Positions 10,588 to 21,093 of a stretch of DNA of 64,000 nucleotides are shown piece by piece. The DNA lies in contig NZ_JH815225.1 in the NCBI RefSeq assembly GCF_000238095.2, positions 1,598,419 to 1,662,418 on the forward strand, written 5' to 3'. The position numbers were made by a program, and so were the translations under genes. The notes under the pieces were generated by a model, which made no database searches, was not told the origin of the DNA, and saw only the letters and a program-made list of their open reading frames with translations. Position 1 is the stretch's first letter. Every line of letters begins with the position of its first letter. This stretch comes from Peptoanaerobacter stomatis (GTDB taxonomy: Bacteria; Bacillota; Clostridia; Peptostreptococcales; Filifactoraceae).

Positions 10588-11058
10588 TTATGCCTTTGTA
10601 TTCTTGCTACCCGTAAACGGGTCAATATATTCTTTGAATGATATTTGGTCATTCATTATATCTTCTTGTAGTTGATTTTTTATATATTTTTCTATCGCTT
10701 TCTTATTTCTTCCTACTGTATCTACATAATATCCTCTGCACCAAAAATGTCTATTTCCATATTTATATTTTAAATTTGCATGCCTATCAAATATCATTAA
10801 ACTACTTTTTCCTTTTAAATATCCCATAAATTGTGACACACTTATACTTGGGGGTATACTAACTAACATATGAATGTGGTCTGGACATGCTTGGGCTTGT
10901 ATTATTTCTACTCCTTTTTGTTCACATAACTTTCTTAATATTTTTCCTATATCACTTTTTATTTTTGCATATATTTCTTTTCTTCTAAATTTTGGAGCAA
11001 ATACTATATGATACTGGCATCTCCACTTAGAATGTGATAAACTATTTATGTCTTTCAT
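10588..11058 (-). CDS. tnpA: IS200/IS605-family Y1 HUH transposase
   Basis: 156 residues, full length for IS200 TnpA. The HUH metal motif is DHIHML and the catalytic tyrosine lies in GYYVDTVG. It cuts and rejoins single-stranded DNA at hairpin-marked ends. GGAGG precedes the ATG but is buried in a 12-bp hairpin (see the 5' leader feature). No TnpB or IscB partner is present. The frame is intact, so the element may be active. Confidence 0.93.
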   Translation of the reverse strand: MKDINSLSHSKWRCQYHIVFAPKFRRKEIYAKIKSDIGKILRKLCEQKGVEIIQAQACPDHIHMLVSIPPSISVSQFMGYLKGKSSLMIFDRHANLKYKYGNRHFWCRGYYVDTVGRNKKAIEKYIKNQLQEDIMNDQISFKEYIDPFTGSKNTKA

Positions 11059-11066
11059 TAGACTTT

Positions 11067-11124
11067 CCTCCTTTTGCTTTTTATTATAGGTTGGCGGACC
11101 TATACTTATTATAGCAAAAGGAGG
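11067..11124 (-). promoter_or_regulatory. tnpA leader hairpin sequestering the ribosome-binding site
   Basis: In the transcript CCTCCTTTTGCT (11124-11113 as DNA complement) pairs perfectly with AGCAAAAGGAGG (11078-11067), the ribosome-binding site 8 bases before ATG. An inner hairpin ATAGGT/ACCTAT lies within the loop. IS200 elements are known to repress transposase translation with such a leader structure. Confidence 0.75.
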
Positions 11125-11189
11125 CTACTTTTATCTAAAGAATTTTATTCCCCCAGTTGAACTGGGGGTTTATTTTCGCTAAAGCTACA

Positions 11190-11234
11190 ATAAAAATGGC
11201 TATTATCAAATTTAATTGAAAATAGCCATTTTTA
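11190..11234 (-). terminator. Terminator downstream of the first chemoreceptor gene
   Basis: Hairpin AAAAATGGCTATT/AATAGCCATTTTT with a loop of about 14 bases and A/T tracts. It lies between the chemoreceptor and the insertion sequence, about 105 bases past the receptor stop codon. Confidence 0.65.
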
Positions 11235-11339
11235 TTTCAAATATTCATATTAATATAAAATACAACTAAATTTATTTAATAAAATAAATATATTATAATG
11301 ATTTTTATTGTAGTTAAATTAATTTATATGTTAAAATTT

Positions 11340-13328
11340 TTAAAGATTAAATTTAGCTACCATCTCGCTCATCTCTTGTGCCATATCTGCTAAGTGTGCA
11401 CTTGATGCTGCTATCTCTTCAGATGATGCTGTCTGTTCTTCTACTGTCTCTGATGTCTCTTGTACTGATGCTGCATTTTCTTCTGATAGGGCTGATAGAC
11501 TTTCTATTATTCCCATCAGACTTTCTTTTGTCTTTTCTAATTCTTTTCCTGACTCATTTAATTTCTCTACTGCTTCTTTATTGTTGTCTAATTCTTTTGA
11601 TATTATGTTGAATTGTTCTCTTGTGTCTTCTACTTTTACTGATTGCTGCTCTACTATCTTTCCTACTTTCTCCATTGTCTCTACTGCTTGTCCTGTCTTT
11701 TCTGTAAGCTCTGATACTATCTCTTTTATTTCTTCTGTGAATGTGTTTGATTGTTCTGCTAATTTCCTTATTTCTTCTGCTACTACTGCAAATCCTCTCC
11801 CTGCTTCTCCGGCTCTTGCTGCTTCTATTGCTGCGTTTAGGGCTAACAGATTTGTTTGGTCTGATATTGATTTTATCATGTCGCTTGCTGATTCTATTTT
11901 TATTGCGCTTTCGTTTGTGTTTTGGATTACTTGCGCTACTCCTCCTGCTGCTGTTTGTGATTCTTCTGTTGCTTTTATTAATCCTCTTAGGGCTGTCATT
12001 CCGTTTTCTTTTGCTTCGTATACTTGTTTTGTTGTTTGGTTTAGTTTTTCTATTATTTCTTCTGTTTGTTTTAGGGCTTTTTCCATTACTTCCATGGATT
12101 CTGCTCCTCTTTGCATGTCTTCTGCTTGGGTCATTGCTCCTTGGGATATGTCGTTTATTGCTCTTGATATTTGTTCTGCTCCTTGGGCTGATTGTTCACT
12201 TGTTGCTGTTAATTCTTCTGATGAGGCTGATACTTGACTTGCCAAATCGTTTACGTTTGTCATTATTTCTTTCATTGTTGTTTTTACTTGTATTAAGGCT
12301 CTTGATATTATTCCTATTTCGTCTTTATTTTTTGAGTATATTACTGAGGCTGATTTTTCTGTTAGGGTTAAATCGTACTCTGCCATTCCTTTTACGCATT
12401 CGCTTAGTTTTATTATTGGTATTGTTATTGAGTTTGCTACTAAGTATATTACTGCTATTACTATTATCAGTGATATTATGCTTATTAATAGCATAAATTT
12501 ACCTAATGTTGATGAGCCTTCTAATACTTCTGCTTTTGGTACTGATAGGGCTAATACCCAACTTGTGTTTTTTATCGGGTATGTGAAATAAAATCTTTGC
12601 ACTCCTCCTACTTTTGCCTCAAAAAAGTCTGATTCGGTGTCTAAAAATTTATCCATAAATGGTTGTAATGCTCCGTTTTCTACTGTTGCTATATTGTCTG
12701 TAAGTGTGTATTTTGAGTGCACCATAAAGTTTCCGTCTCCGTCTAACAAGAATGCTGCTCCTGTGTCTTTTATCTTTATGCTGTTTACCATTTCCACTAA
12801 TTCTTTTGTTGATATGTCTGTCGCTACAATTCCTTTTAATTTACCGTCTGATTTTACTTGTTTGCTTATAGATACTATCAATGCATTATCAGTTGCATTT
12901 AAATACGGTTTTGAGATTGCAATTATATCATTTGCAATTGCATTTTTATACCATTCTCTTGTCTTATGGTCAAATGATGCATCAGGCACCCAATCAGTTC
13001 CGTCCAAATATTCTCCATTTTCAAAACCCATAAAAAAACCTAATGTATTAGGAATACTTTTTGAATAATGCCTCAAAGTATCTAATATTCTTTCATTAGA
13101 GTTTGTTTCATTAGCTAATTGCAATGCTATGATATCTACATATGCTGTATTTTTTGACATTATACTTTCTATATCCGAGCCATATTTTTCTGCTGTCATT
13201 TTCATTGAATTTTTTGATTCGTTAACTAATAAACTGTCTGAATATTTGTATGATATAACTGAAAGTATCAATAATACAAATAATACAGGCAATCCTATGA
13301 ATGCCAACATTTTACTTCTTAACTTCAT
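11340..13328 (-). CDS. Methyl-accepting chemotaxis protein 1
   Basis: 662 residues. TM1 is at about 10-28, followed by an extracellular double-Cache-like ligand domain (about 35-270, with WYKNAI and [10 protein letters not shown]). TM2 is at about 278-300, then HAMP ([15 protein letters not shown]), and a cytoplasmic signalling coiled coil whose hairpin tip is [20 protein letters not shown]. It relays an unknown small-molecule signal to CheA/CheW. It is a paralogue of the protein at 13936-15924, of identical length. From about 11.9 to 12.6 kb, codons favour A/C endings (AAC, GAC, GCC), unlike the paralogue, which may indicate recombination or transfer. Confidence 0.93.
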   Translation of the reverse strand: MKLRSKMLAFIGLPVLFVLLILSVISYKYSDSLLVNESKNSMKMTAEKYGSDIESIMSKNTAYVDIIALQLANETNSNERILDTLRHYSKSIPNTLGFFMGFENGEYLDGTDWVPDASFDHKTREWYKNAIANDIIAISKPYLNATDNALIVSISKQVKSDGKLKGIVATDISTKELVEMVNSIKIKDTGAAFLLDGDGNFMVHSKYTLTDNIATVENGALQPFMDKFLDTESDFFEAKVGGVQRFYFTYPIKNTSWVLALSVPKAEVLEGSSTLGKFMLLISIISLIIVIAVIYLVANSITIPIIKLSECVKGMAEYDLTLTEKSASVIYSKNKDEIGIISRALIQVKTTMKEIMTNVNDLASQVSASSEELTATSEQSAQGAEQISRAINDISQGAMTQAEDMQRGAESMEVMEKALKQTEEIIEKLNQTTKQVYEAKENGMTALRGLIKATEESQTAAGGVAQVIQNTNESAIKIESASDMIKSISDQTNLLALNAAIEAARAGEAGRGFAVVAEEIRKLAEQSNTFTEEIKEIVSELTEKTGQAVETMEKVGKIVEQQSVKVEDTREQFNIISKELDNNKEAVEKLNESGKELEKTKESLMGIIESLSALSEENAASVQETSETVEEQTASSEEIAASSAHLADMAQEMSEMVAKFNL

Positions 13329-13623
13329 ATAAACTCTCCCATCATTTTTATATTTTATGTATATTTTTTTGTAAAATATATTTGAAATTATACATATGAC
13401 ATACTATATTTACCATATATAGTATCTGTTAAACTTAAAAATACAAATTAAATTTCAATTTATAAAATAATATTTATAGAAATAAAAATTAATAATTTAG
13501 TGTTGCACTTATATTGTAAAGCTAAAATATAAAAATATCTATATTCACACTAAATTTAAATAAATAGGTAATAATAAATAAAAAATACATTCAATTTAGC
13601 ATTTTTATTATAACACAATTTAA
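13329..13623. other. AT-rich spacer between the two chemoreceptor genes
   Basis: No gene seen. It contains a 22-base sequence at 13499-13520 (AGTGTTGCACTTATATTGTA and two more bases), repeated in inverted orientation at 243-264. A family 2 repeat follows directly. Confidence 0.5.
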
Positions 13624-13752
13624 TAATAATATTCAACCAAATAGATAATATGTTCAAATCCATTAAAGTTATACTTTTGAGGATATTTTTTTGAAAGGGA
13701 TTATATATTATTTTTCTCTTTTGAACTATTGTTTTATATAAGTTTAATATAA
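13624..13752. repeat. Interspersed repeat family 2, copy 2
   Basis: Shares ATATTCAACCAAATAGATA, TGTTCAAATCC, TTAAAGTTATACTTTTGAG and the AGTTTAATAT end with the copies at 370-500 and 43102-43232. On the minus strand the shared coding-like frame (NFNGFEHIIYLVEYYY) is broken by one missing A in an A-run. That supports decay. Confidence 0.7.
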
Positions 13753-13790
13753 TCAGGAAATAGTATTAATCATATAAAAGTATAATGTAT

Positions 13791-13832
13791 AAAAAAAGAC
13801 AGATACTTAATTAAAAACATCTGTCTTTTTTA
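13791..13832 (-). terminator. Terminator of the second chemoreceptor gene
   Basis: Hairpin AAAAAGACAGAT/ATCTGTCTTTTT with a loop of about 14 bases and A/T tracts, about 105 bases past the stop codon. Confidence 0.75.
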
Positions 13833-13935
13833 ATATATAACAAAATTATTATCCTGTCTTATTTTCATCTTATTATTTTATGTCAGTTATATATTTATCT
13901 AATCTGTAAATATTATATTTTGAATTTAAAAGTTT

Positions 13936-15924
13936 TTATACTTCAAATTTTGCTACCATTGAACTTAAATCTTGTGCCATTTCTGCTAAATGTGAACTTG
14001 CTTGTGCTATTTCTTGTGCTGAGGCTGTTTGCTCTTGTATGCTTGCTGTTGTTTCTTGCGCTGAGGCGGCATTTTGTTGTGATAAAGCTGACAGATTTTC
14101 TATAATTCTAAGCAATGATTCTTTAGTATTTTCCAAATCTTTACCTGATTTATTCAAATTTTCTACTGATTGTATATTTTTATTCAATTCTAATGAGATT
14201 CTGTCAAATTGTTTTTTAGTATTTTCAACTTTATCTGTTTGATTATACATTATTTCTCCTACTTCATCCATTATTTTAACGGCTTCTTCTGTTTTTGAAG
14301 TAAGGTTTGACACTATAACTTTTATCTCTTCTGTAAATGTATTTGACTGTTCTGCCAATTTTCTTATTTCTTCAGCAACTACCGCAAATCCTCTTCCTGC
14401 CTCTCCTGCTCTTGCTGCTTCTATTGCTGCATTTAATGCAAGAAGATTTGTTTGATCAGCTATTGATTTTATCATATCACTTGCTGATGATATCTGCTTT
14501 GCACTTTCATTTGTATTTTTTATAACTTTACTTACTTCTATTGATGATTCCTTAGATTTTTCTGATGCCTGTATCAGTTCATTTACTGAAATCATTCCTT
14601 TTTCTCTTGCTTCAAATACTCCTCTTGATGTAGAATTTAAATTTTCTATTATTTTTTCATTTTCTTCAACTACATTTTGCATAACTGACATAGCTTCTTG
14701 ACCTTTTTGCATATCTTCAGCTTGAGTCATAGCGCCTTGTGATATTTCTTCAATAGTCTTTGATAATTGTTCAGCAGTATATGCCGATTGTTGACTTGAA
14801 GCTGTAAGTTCTTCAGATGATGCTGCAACTTTAGCTGATACTTCATTTACACCCTTCATTACATCCTTCATCATATTTTTTAATTGTAATACAGCTCTTG
14901 CTATTACACCTATTTCATCTTTTCTTTTTGAATATACATATGAAGGAGATGTACTATCTAAAGTAAAATCATATTCAGACATTTTTTGTATATATAAACT
15001 TAATTTTGTAATAGGTTTTGTTATAGATATTGATACAAAATATATAATTGCTGAAATCATTAATAATGAAACCATTCCCAATATCAACATAAATTTTGCA
15101 AGTTTATTTGAGTGTGCAAGAACTTCTTTTTTAGGAACATCAAGCATTAAAACCAAACTTGTACCTTTTATAGGATATGTGAAATAAAATTTTTCCACTC
15201 CATTTACTTTTGTTTCAAAAAATTCTTTTTCTCCTGTTGCAAATTTATCTGCAAACTCTCTAAATATACCATTTTCAATTTCTTTTACATTGTCTCCGAA
15301 TTTAAATTTAGGATGAACAACTATATTTCCATCTCTATCGTATAATGTAGCTTTTCCTGTATCTTTTATAGTTATTCCTTCTATCAATGCAACCAAATCT
15401 TTCATAGAAATATCTATAGATAAAACAGCTAAAAGAGAATTATTTGACTTTATGCTTTTACTTAATGTAATAGCTAAAAGATTATCAGATATATTAATAT
15501 AAGGTTTGGATATAGCTACACCATCTGTACTTGAAGCATCTTTGTACCAGCCTCTTTGTGTAGGATCATAGCTTGAATCAGGTATCCAACCTGCACCGTC
15601 TAAAAATTTCTTATTTGGAAAACCTATATAAATTGAATTTATTTCATCAAATGTAGTTGTAAAACTGTTTAAATCTTTTAACAACATATCATCTTTAGGC
15701 ATATCATTTGAATATTTCAATGTAAGTGATTCCAAATATGAACTGTTTTTTAATAATTTTTTTTCAATTTTTTCACCATATTTTTCTGCCATCTCATCCA
15801 TTGCATTTTTTTCTTCATTTATCAGTACATTATTAGCGTAAAAATATGATATTGCTGATAATAAAAATATTACCAATAACACCGGTAATCCTATAAAAGT
15901 AAGCATTTTTTGTTTAAGATTCAT
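13936..15924 (-). CDS. Methyl-accepting chemotaxis protein 2
   Basis: 662 residues, with the same architecture as its neighbour: TM1 (about 8-28), Cache-type sensor (about 35-270, with RGWYKDASS and [10 protein letters not shown]), TM2 (about 278-298), HAMP ([15 protein letters not shown]) and a signalling domain with the conserved tip [20 protein letters not shown]. Sensor domains are far more diverged than signalling domains between the two, so they probably sense different ligands. The pair looks like a tandem duplication, but each has its own terminator. No CheR-binding pentapeptide is seen at the C terminus. No che or flagellar genes are in the window. Confidence 0.93.
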   Translation of the reverse strand: MNLKQKMLTFIGLPVLLVIFLLSAISYFYANNVLINEEKNAMDEMAEKYGEKIEKKLLKNSSYLESLTLKYSNDMPKDDMLLKDLNSFTTTFDEINSIYIGFPNKKFLDGAGWIPDSSYDPTQRGWYKDASSTDGVAISKPYINISDNLLAITLSKSIKSNNSLLAVLSIDISMKDLVALIEGITIKDTGKATLYDRDGNIVVHPKFKFGDNVKEIENGIFREFADKFATGEKEFFETKVNGVEKFYFTYPIKGTSLVLMLDVPKKEVLAHSNKLAKFMLILGMVSLLMISAIIYFVSISITKPITKLSLYIQKMSEYDFTLDSTSPSYVYSKRKDEIGVIARAVLQLKNMMKDVMKGVNEVSAKVAASSEELTASSQQSAYTAEQLSKTIEEISQGAMTQAEDMQKGQEAMSVMQNVVEENEKIIENLNSTSRGVFEAREKGMISVNELIQASEKSKESSIEVSKVIKNTNESAKQISSASDMIKSIADQTNLLALNAAIEAARAGEAGRGFAVVAEEIRKLAEQSNTFTEEIKVIVSNLTSKTEEAVKIMDEVGEIMYNQTDKVENTKKQFDRISLELNKNIQSVENLNKSGKDLENTKESLLRIIENLSALSQQNAASAQETTASIQEQTASAQEIAQASSHLAEMAQDLSSMVAKFEV

Positions 15925-16177
15925 TTTTAATCTCCTTTATTATGAAATAATGAATGTATGCAAAACATATAAACTTAAATGCTGTTGTACAATATACTAT
16001 ATATTATTTTTTTAAAATTCAGTTTTGCATATATTAACATAAAATAAAAATAATTAGAATTAAAAAAATTAAGAAAAATATATTTCTTAAAATTAAAGGA
16101 TATGAAAAATTAAAATGATAAAATTTAACAAATCTTAATACCAAAATTTATTTACTAAAAACAGAAAAATAATAGTT

Positions 16178-18067
16178 TTATAAATCTTTTTTATCCCTCA
16201 TAGATTGAAGATATATTAGTAATACTGATATATCTGATGGAGATACTCCTGATATTCTTGATGCTTGCCCGATATTTATCGGTTTTATCTTGTTTAATTT
16301 TTGTCTTGCTTCCAATCTTAAGCCTTTTATGTTTTCATAGTCAAGCTTGTCTGAAAGTTTTTTATTTTCTAATTTTACAAAATTTTCTACTTGTAATTTT
16401 TGCTTTTTAATATATCCTTCGTATTTAGACTCTATTTCACATCTTTTTTTTACCTCCTCACTCAACAACTTATTTCCCAAATTCATTTCTTCCAATAGTG
16501 TATATGTTACTTTAGGTCTTTTTAAAAGCTCATAAAGACTTATTTGACCTAATAAATCACTCTCACCTACAGATGATAATTTTTCATTTATTTCATCAGG
16601 TTTAACTTTTTGAGTTTTCAATCTCTGCAATTCTTCATCTATATCTTTATATTTTTGGATAAATTTATTATATCTTTTATCGTCAACCAATCCGTAATAT
16701 CTTCCAAATTCGGTCAATCTTTCATCTGCATTGTCCTGTCTTAAAAGTAATCTATATTCAGCTCTTGAAGTCATTATTCTATATGGTTCATTAGTTCCTT
16801 TTGTTACCAAATCGTCTATCAGAACTCCTATATAGCTGTTGTCTCTTGTGAGTATAAATTCATTTTTTCCCTGAATTTTTGCAGATGCATTTATACCTGC
16901 TACCAAACCTTGTGCAGCGGCTTCTTCATAACCGCTTGTAGAGTTCATCTGACCTGCAAAATAAAGCCCTTGAATTTTTTTTGTTTCAAGTGTGGGTTTT
17001 AATATAAGAGGATCTATACAATCATATTCTATGGCATATGCAGGACGCATCATCTTACAATTTTCAAGTCCCGCAACTGTTTGATACATCTCAAGCTGTA
17101 TTTCATAGGCTAATGATGAAGAAAATCCTTGTATATAATATTCTTTAGTATCCATCCCTTCAGGCTCAACAAAAAATTGATGAGAAGTCTTGTCTGCAAA
17201 TCTTGTGACTTTATCTTCTATAGAAGGACAATATCTCGCCCCTGCCACTGCATCCATATCTCCTCTAAAAAGTGATGAACGTTTCAAATTATTTTTTATT
17301 ATCTCATGAGTTTTATCGTTAGTTCTTGTTAAATAACAACTTACTTTGTTTGTGCCTATATCTTCGCCTTCATTTAAAAATGACATCGGCACTATTTTTT
17401 CATCTCCGTCTTGAATACTCATCTTACTGAAATCTATTGAATCTTTGTGTATTCTTGCAGGTGTACCTGTTTTAAATTTTCTAAGCTCTATACCTAATTT
17501 TTCTATACTTTCACTTAAACCGTAAGCTCCGTTTAATCCAAGAGGACCTGATTTAAAATTTACTTCTCCTATATAGACCTTTGAATCCAAATATACTCCG
17601 GTACATATTATAACAGCTTTAGCAGTATATTTTGCTCCTAATTTTGTAACAACACCTGTTATTTTATTGTCATCAGATAAAAGTTCTATGACTTCATCCA
17701 TTTTTATATCTAAATTTATTTGATCTTCTAAAGTTTTTTTCATATGAATGTGATATTGTTCTTTGTCAGACTGAACTCTTAAAGAGTGTACTGCAGGACC
17801 TTTTGAAGTATTAAGCATTCTGCTTTGTATAAAAGTGGCATCAGCACTTATACCCATTTGTCCGCCAAGTGCATCTAATTCTCTAACAAGATGCCCTTTA
17901 CCTGTGCCTCCTATAGAAGGATTGCATGGTAGATATCCTATTGCCTCTAAAGAGAGTGTTATGACAAGAGTTTTTAGTCCCATCCTTGCTGATGCAAGTG
18001 AGGCCTCACAGCCTGCATGACCTGCTCCTACAACTATTACGTCATAATCTCCTGCGTTAAATATCAT
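16178..18067 (-). CDS. mnmG: tRNA 5-carboxymethylaminomethyluridine-34 synthase subunit MnmG (GidA)
   Basis: 629 residues, full length. An FAD-binding Rossmann start ([19 protein letters not shown]), [20 protein letters not shown] and [19 protein letters not shown] are family signatures, with a helical C-terminal MnmE/tRNA-binding region. With MnmE it modifies the wobble uridine of tRNAs. GAGGAG lies 9 bases before the ATG. It sits on the opposite replication arm from rpmH-jag, and mnmE is absent from the window, so the usual mnmE-mnmG linkage is broken here. Confidence 0.96.
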   Translation of the reverse strand: MIFNAGDYDVIVVGAGHAGCEASLASARMGLKTLVITLSLEAIGYLPCNPSIGGTGKGHLVRELDALGGQMGISADATFIQSRMLNTSKGPAVHSLRVQSDKEQYHIHMKKTLEDQINLDIKMDEVIELLSDDNKITGVVTKLGAKYTAKAVIICTGVYLDSKVYIGEVNFKSGPLGLNGAYGLSESIEKLGIELRKFKTGTPARIHKDSIDFSKMSIQDGDEKIVPMSFLNEGEDIGTNKVSCYLTRTNDKTHEIIKNNLKRSSLFRGDMDAVAGARYCPSIEDKVTRFADKTSHQFFVEPEGMDTKEYYIQGFSSSLAYEIQLEMYQTVAGLENCKMMRPAYAIEYDCIDPLILKPTLETKKIQGLYFAGQMNSTSGYEEAAAQGLVAGINASAKIQGKNEFILTRDNSYIGVLIDDLVTKGTNEPYRIMTSRAEYRLLLRQDNADERLTEFGRYYGLVDDKRYNKFIQKYKDIDEELQRLKTQKVKPDEINEKLSSVGESDLLGQISLYELLKRPKVTYTLLEEMNLGNKLLSEEVKKRCEIESKYEGYIKKQKLQVENFVKLENKKLSDKLDYENIKGLRLEARQKLNKIKPINIGQASRISGVSPSDISVLLIYLQSMRDKKDL

Positions 18068-18838
18068 TAAATTGTCTCCTCAATAAATTATAATTTATCG
18101 AAATTTGTCCTAAAACTGTACATTTACATCGTTAGACTTAATATATCTTTCACTTATATGTAGTTTCAACACACACATTTTAGATATATTTGTCCGTCTT
18201 GCTCCATATGTTTTATAGAACAAATTTTACTCAAACAGCAGTTAATGAAGTACTATAGTAATAAAAAATAATCAAAATATTTTTATAAATTACTATAATT
18301 TACATTATTTTAATACTAAGCTGTTTAGTTTTAATTCACCAAAAAATATCCTTTAATTTATATTCAAAAATATAGTATAAATTTTAATTTAAACTTTGGA
18401 TAAATATACAGGTAAACTAAAGAGCGTACTTATTGTACATAACTAAGACTTGATATGAAGTCTAACGAAATTAGGTAAAGCTATAAATTAAAATTTATAT
18501 CTTCAATGAACAAAAAATCATATTATGAAATATTTAATATAATACTAATATGCTAATATTTTCGTGAAGATTATACCCATATTTTTTTAAAATAAACAAG
18601 ATAATATTTTTGCAAATATTATCTTTAAAAGTAATAACAAATTTATTTAAAATTATGATTTAAAAGTAAAAGTTTTATTTGAAAAATTAGTACTTTTTTT
18701 AAAGATTATTCTGTCTTATTTAATATATAATAAGTATAAAGTCTTTTATAAAAATATAAAATATATTTATACTATTATCTATTAAACATATATTTCTTTA
18801 ATTATTTGAAAATATCTTAATTTTAATAGTATTTAGTA
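18068..18838. other. 771-base gene-free region with repeats, upstream of mnmG
   Basis: No ORF of note. It holds a 29-base sequence at 18206-18234 (starts ATATGTTTTATAGAAC) that recurs exactly at 30600-30628, next to a family 1 repeat. It also holds family 1 copy C (18376-18499) and AT-rich filler with T/A runs. Confidence 0.6.
18376..18499 (-). repeat. MITE-like element, family 1, copy C
   Basis: 124 bases with perfect 16-base terminal inverted repeats TATAAATTTTAATTTA (18376-18391) and TAAATTAAAATTTATA (18484-18499). Read on the minus strand, its interior (CGTTAGACTTCATATCAAGT, AGTACGCTC) matches the plus-strand copies at 30477-30597 and 31247-31379. Noncoding. Confidence 0.85.
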
Positions 18839-19366
18839 TTAATAAAATATTTTCATTTGATCTAAAATTTCAAATGTTTCTAAATCATATAGTTTTAAAA
18901 CATCATCTTCAAGATATGCAAAAGATTTTATAAAATCTCTCGGTCTTGAAGTTGAGCCCGGATTGAGCAGTATTAAATCTCCTACTTTTTCCATTTTTTT
19001 GACATGTGTATGACCGTATACCAATATTTGACATTTTGCATCAAGAGCTTTTTGTTTATAATGCTCTATAGAATGAACAAAACCGTGAGTTGCAAATATT
19101 TTCAAATTTCCGAACGTGAATATTTTCTCAAAATCATCAATACTCTTATTCATTAGCGTCATACCGTCAAAATAATCTCCGTTGCCCCTTACAAAATATA
19201 TATTTGATAAAGTCTTTATATATTCTGTCAAAAAACAAGGTGAGTTGTAGCCATAAGACAATACATCTCCTGTATGTATTATGGCATCATAATCTTTCAT
19301 AAATGATACAGCTCTTTCAAGAGATTCTTCATCGCCATGTGTATCACTGACAAATCCAATTTTCAT
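18839..19366 (-). CDS. YfcE/MJ0936-type metallophosphoesterase
   Basis: 175 residues, a compact calcineurin-like phosphoesterase. Metal-binding motifs appear in order: SDTHGDEE (about 6-13), HTGDVLSYG (31-39), RGNGDYFDG, FATHGFVHS, and YGHTHVKKME with the HxH ligand pair. Family members hydrolyse phosphodiesters or cyclic nucleotides; the physiological substrate is unknown. It starts 18 bases after dnaN in the same direction with GAGGAG upstream of the ATG, so it is probably cotranscribed with dnaN. Confidence 0.87.
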   Translation of the reverse strand: MKIGFVSDTHGDEESLERAVSFMKDYDAIIHTGDVLSYGYNSPCFLTEYIKTLSNIYFVRGNGDYFDGMTLMNKSIDDFEKIFTFGNLKIFATHGFVHSIEHYKQKALDAKCQILVYGHTHVKKMEKVGDLILLNPGSTSRPRDFIKSFAYLEDDVLKLYDLETFEILDQMKIFY

Positions 19367-19384
19367 AAAAATCTCCTCATATAA

Positions 19385-20485
19385 CTATCTTATTCTTACA
19401 GGTAACACTACATTTTTGTAATCTTCATTGCTTTCAGGAGTTATTGTGCATGGACTTACACTGTTTATTACATTCATAATCAAATATTCATCATCTATAT
19501 ATTTCATTGCATCCAATATATAATCACAGTTAAATGCTATTGTAAAGTTTTCTCCGTTCAACTCGATGTCAACTATTTCATTCGCATCTCCTATTTGATC
19601 ATTTCTTGAGGTTATATTCATCATAAAATCTTTTGATTCAAATTTTATGAGTTTGTTATTTGATAAAAGCGATACTCTTTCCACTGCTGATTTTAAGTCG
19701 GACAATTTTATCTTCGCAGTTGAAGTAGGTGCCTGAGGTATTATAGATTCATAATCTAAAAAATTTCCTACTATAAGATTGCTTGTAATTGTTGTATTAT
19801 CTATAATTATGCAGATATGCTTATCATCATATGAAAATTTTATACTTTCTTGAGAATCTTCTATTGTTTTAGCGATATCTATTAAAGTGTTACCTTTTAA
19901 TATCAATTTTTTTTCATCAAATGACGATTCTTCAAATCTTTTCTTCATAAAGCTGAACCTGAAACCGTCTATTGAAAACATAACAAATTCATCTTTTTCT
20001 ACTTTAAAAAAGTGTGACATATAAACCGGATTAGGATTGTTATTAGATATTGCATATCCTGTTTTTAAAACCAAATCTTTAAAATCTTGTGCATCAAGCC
20101 TTACAAATGTTCTTTCATCTATATATGCAGGCATTGGAAAATCATCACATTTTAAATATTTGATATTAAATTTTGAATTTTTACATCTGAGTTCAATAAA
20201 ATCAGTATCTTCAATACTTTGAAAATGTATAGTGTCATTAGGCATTTTTCTTATTATATCAGAAATTATCTTAGCCTCTATTACTATCTTACCACCTTCA
20301 TATACTTCGCAAGGTACACTTGTTTGTATACCTAATTCAAGGTTGTTTGTAGTAAGAACGAGATTGTTGTCTTCTATTTCAAAATATATACCTTTTAATA
20401 TTTCCATAGTAGTTTTTGTAGATACAGCTTTTGCAACTATATTAATAGCTTTTGAAAGTTGCGTTTGATTTATTTTAAACTTCAT
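19385..20485 (-). CDS. dnaN: DNA polymerase III beta sliding clamp
   Basis: 366 residues, the typical length. Three successive clamp folds; N terminus MKFKINQTQLSKAINIVAKAV and a C-terminal PVRIR, close to the canonical PMR(I/L) ending of beta clamps. It encircles DNA and tethers polymerase III and other factors. It lies downstream of dnaA on the same strand across a 608-base gap that carries origin elements. Confidence 0.96.
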   Translation of the reverse strand: MKFKINQTQLSKAINIVAKAVSTKTTMEILKGIYFEIEDNNLVLTTNNLELGIQTSVPCEVYEGGKIVIEAKIISDIIRKMPNDTIHFQSIEDTDFIELRCKNSKFNIKYLKCDDFPMPAYIDERTFVRLDAQDFKDLVLKTGYAISNNNPNPVYMSHFFKVEKDEFVMFSIDGFRFSFMKKRFEESSFDEKKLILKGNTLIDIAKTIEDSQESIKFSYDDKHICIIIDNTTITSNLIVGNFLDYESIIPQAPTSTAKIKLSDLKSAVERVSLLSNNKLIKFESKDFMMNITSRNDQIGDANEIVDIELNGENFTIAFNCDYILDAMKYIDDEYLIMNVINSVSPCTITPESNEDYKNVVLPVRIR

Positions 20486-20859
20486 AATATCCTCTTTCCG
20501 CTTTTTTTGTAATCAATATAGAAATTTTTATTTATACTGAAAAACAATTAAATAGCCATGTAATTACACTATAACAAAATTATTTATAATAAATAAAATA
20601 TTATAAAGTAATTCAATATAAAATACTTGAACTATAAATGATTATTAGTATTAAAATATTATTTATATATTTTTCTTTATTATTATTTTTTTGATATATA
20701 TTTTTATAAAATCATTGTAATCTTTCTATAATTAATGATTTGTAGTCATATATAATATAAATAAATGAAAATAATTTGTATTTTTGATATAGTTTTGAAT
20801 AAATAGTTATTAAATTTCTATATAATTGTTGCTATAAATAAGTTATAAACTTATTGTAT

Positions 20860-21090
20860 GATTTTATATTGTTTATTGGTTCTTATTTAGTTAGTTTACT
20901 TTGTAGTTTTGGTGTTTTTTGTTTTAAAAATATAAAAAAATATTTAAAATTTTAGTAGTAATATTAGTAGTAGCTGTGAATATGTGGATAAGTCTGTGTA
21001 TTACTTGAAAAAATTAATTTTTTTTATTTAATAATGTTGTTGATAACCTATGAATAAATATTTAATAACTATTAAGTTATCAACATTTAT
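20860..21090. other. oriC: Replication origin, dnaA-dnaN part: unwinding region
   Basis: DnaA boxes lie at 20983-20991 (TGTGGATAA, perfect), 21038-21046 (TGTTGATAA) and 21077-21085 (TTATCAACA). Beyond the perfect box on the dnaN side are seven triplets at 20953-20973: TAG TAG TAA TAT TAG TAG TAG. This is the DnaA-trio pattern described in Bacillus subtilis. An extremely AT-rich tract (about 20860-20952) follows, as expected for the duplex-unwinding element. The order of box, trios and AT tract matches a basal unwinding system. Confidence 0.8.
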
Positions 21091-21093
21091 AAA

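Larger units (their letters stand above)
10462..11168 (-). mobile_element. IS200-type insertion sequence (IS200/IS605 family)
   Basis: About 707 bases with one gene (tnpA) and no terminal inverted repeats or target duplication. Subterminal hairpins mark both ends: CCCCCAGTTGAACTGGGGG (11150-11168) at the left end and an imperfect relative at 10463-10483 at the right end, both built on CCAGTTGAACTGG. The right end has further small hairpins at 10492-10504 and 10517-10530. A CTGCT/AGCAG hairpin with a T-run (10570-10589) may block incoming transcription. Exact cleavage sites cannot be fixed without an empty site. Confidence 0.85.

Noticed and set aside
11741-12496. Open reading frame of 251 codons antisense to the first chemoreceptor
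   Set aside because: The translation is Leu-rich low complexity, mirrors the codon bias of the real gene, and lacks a plausible ribosome-binding site.
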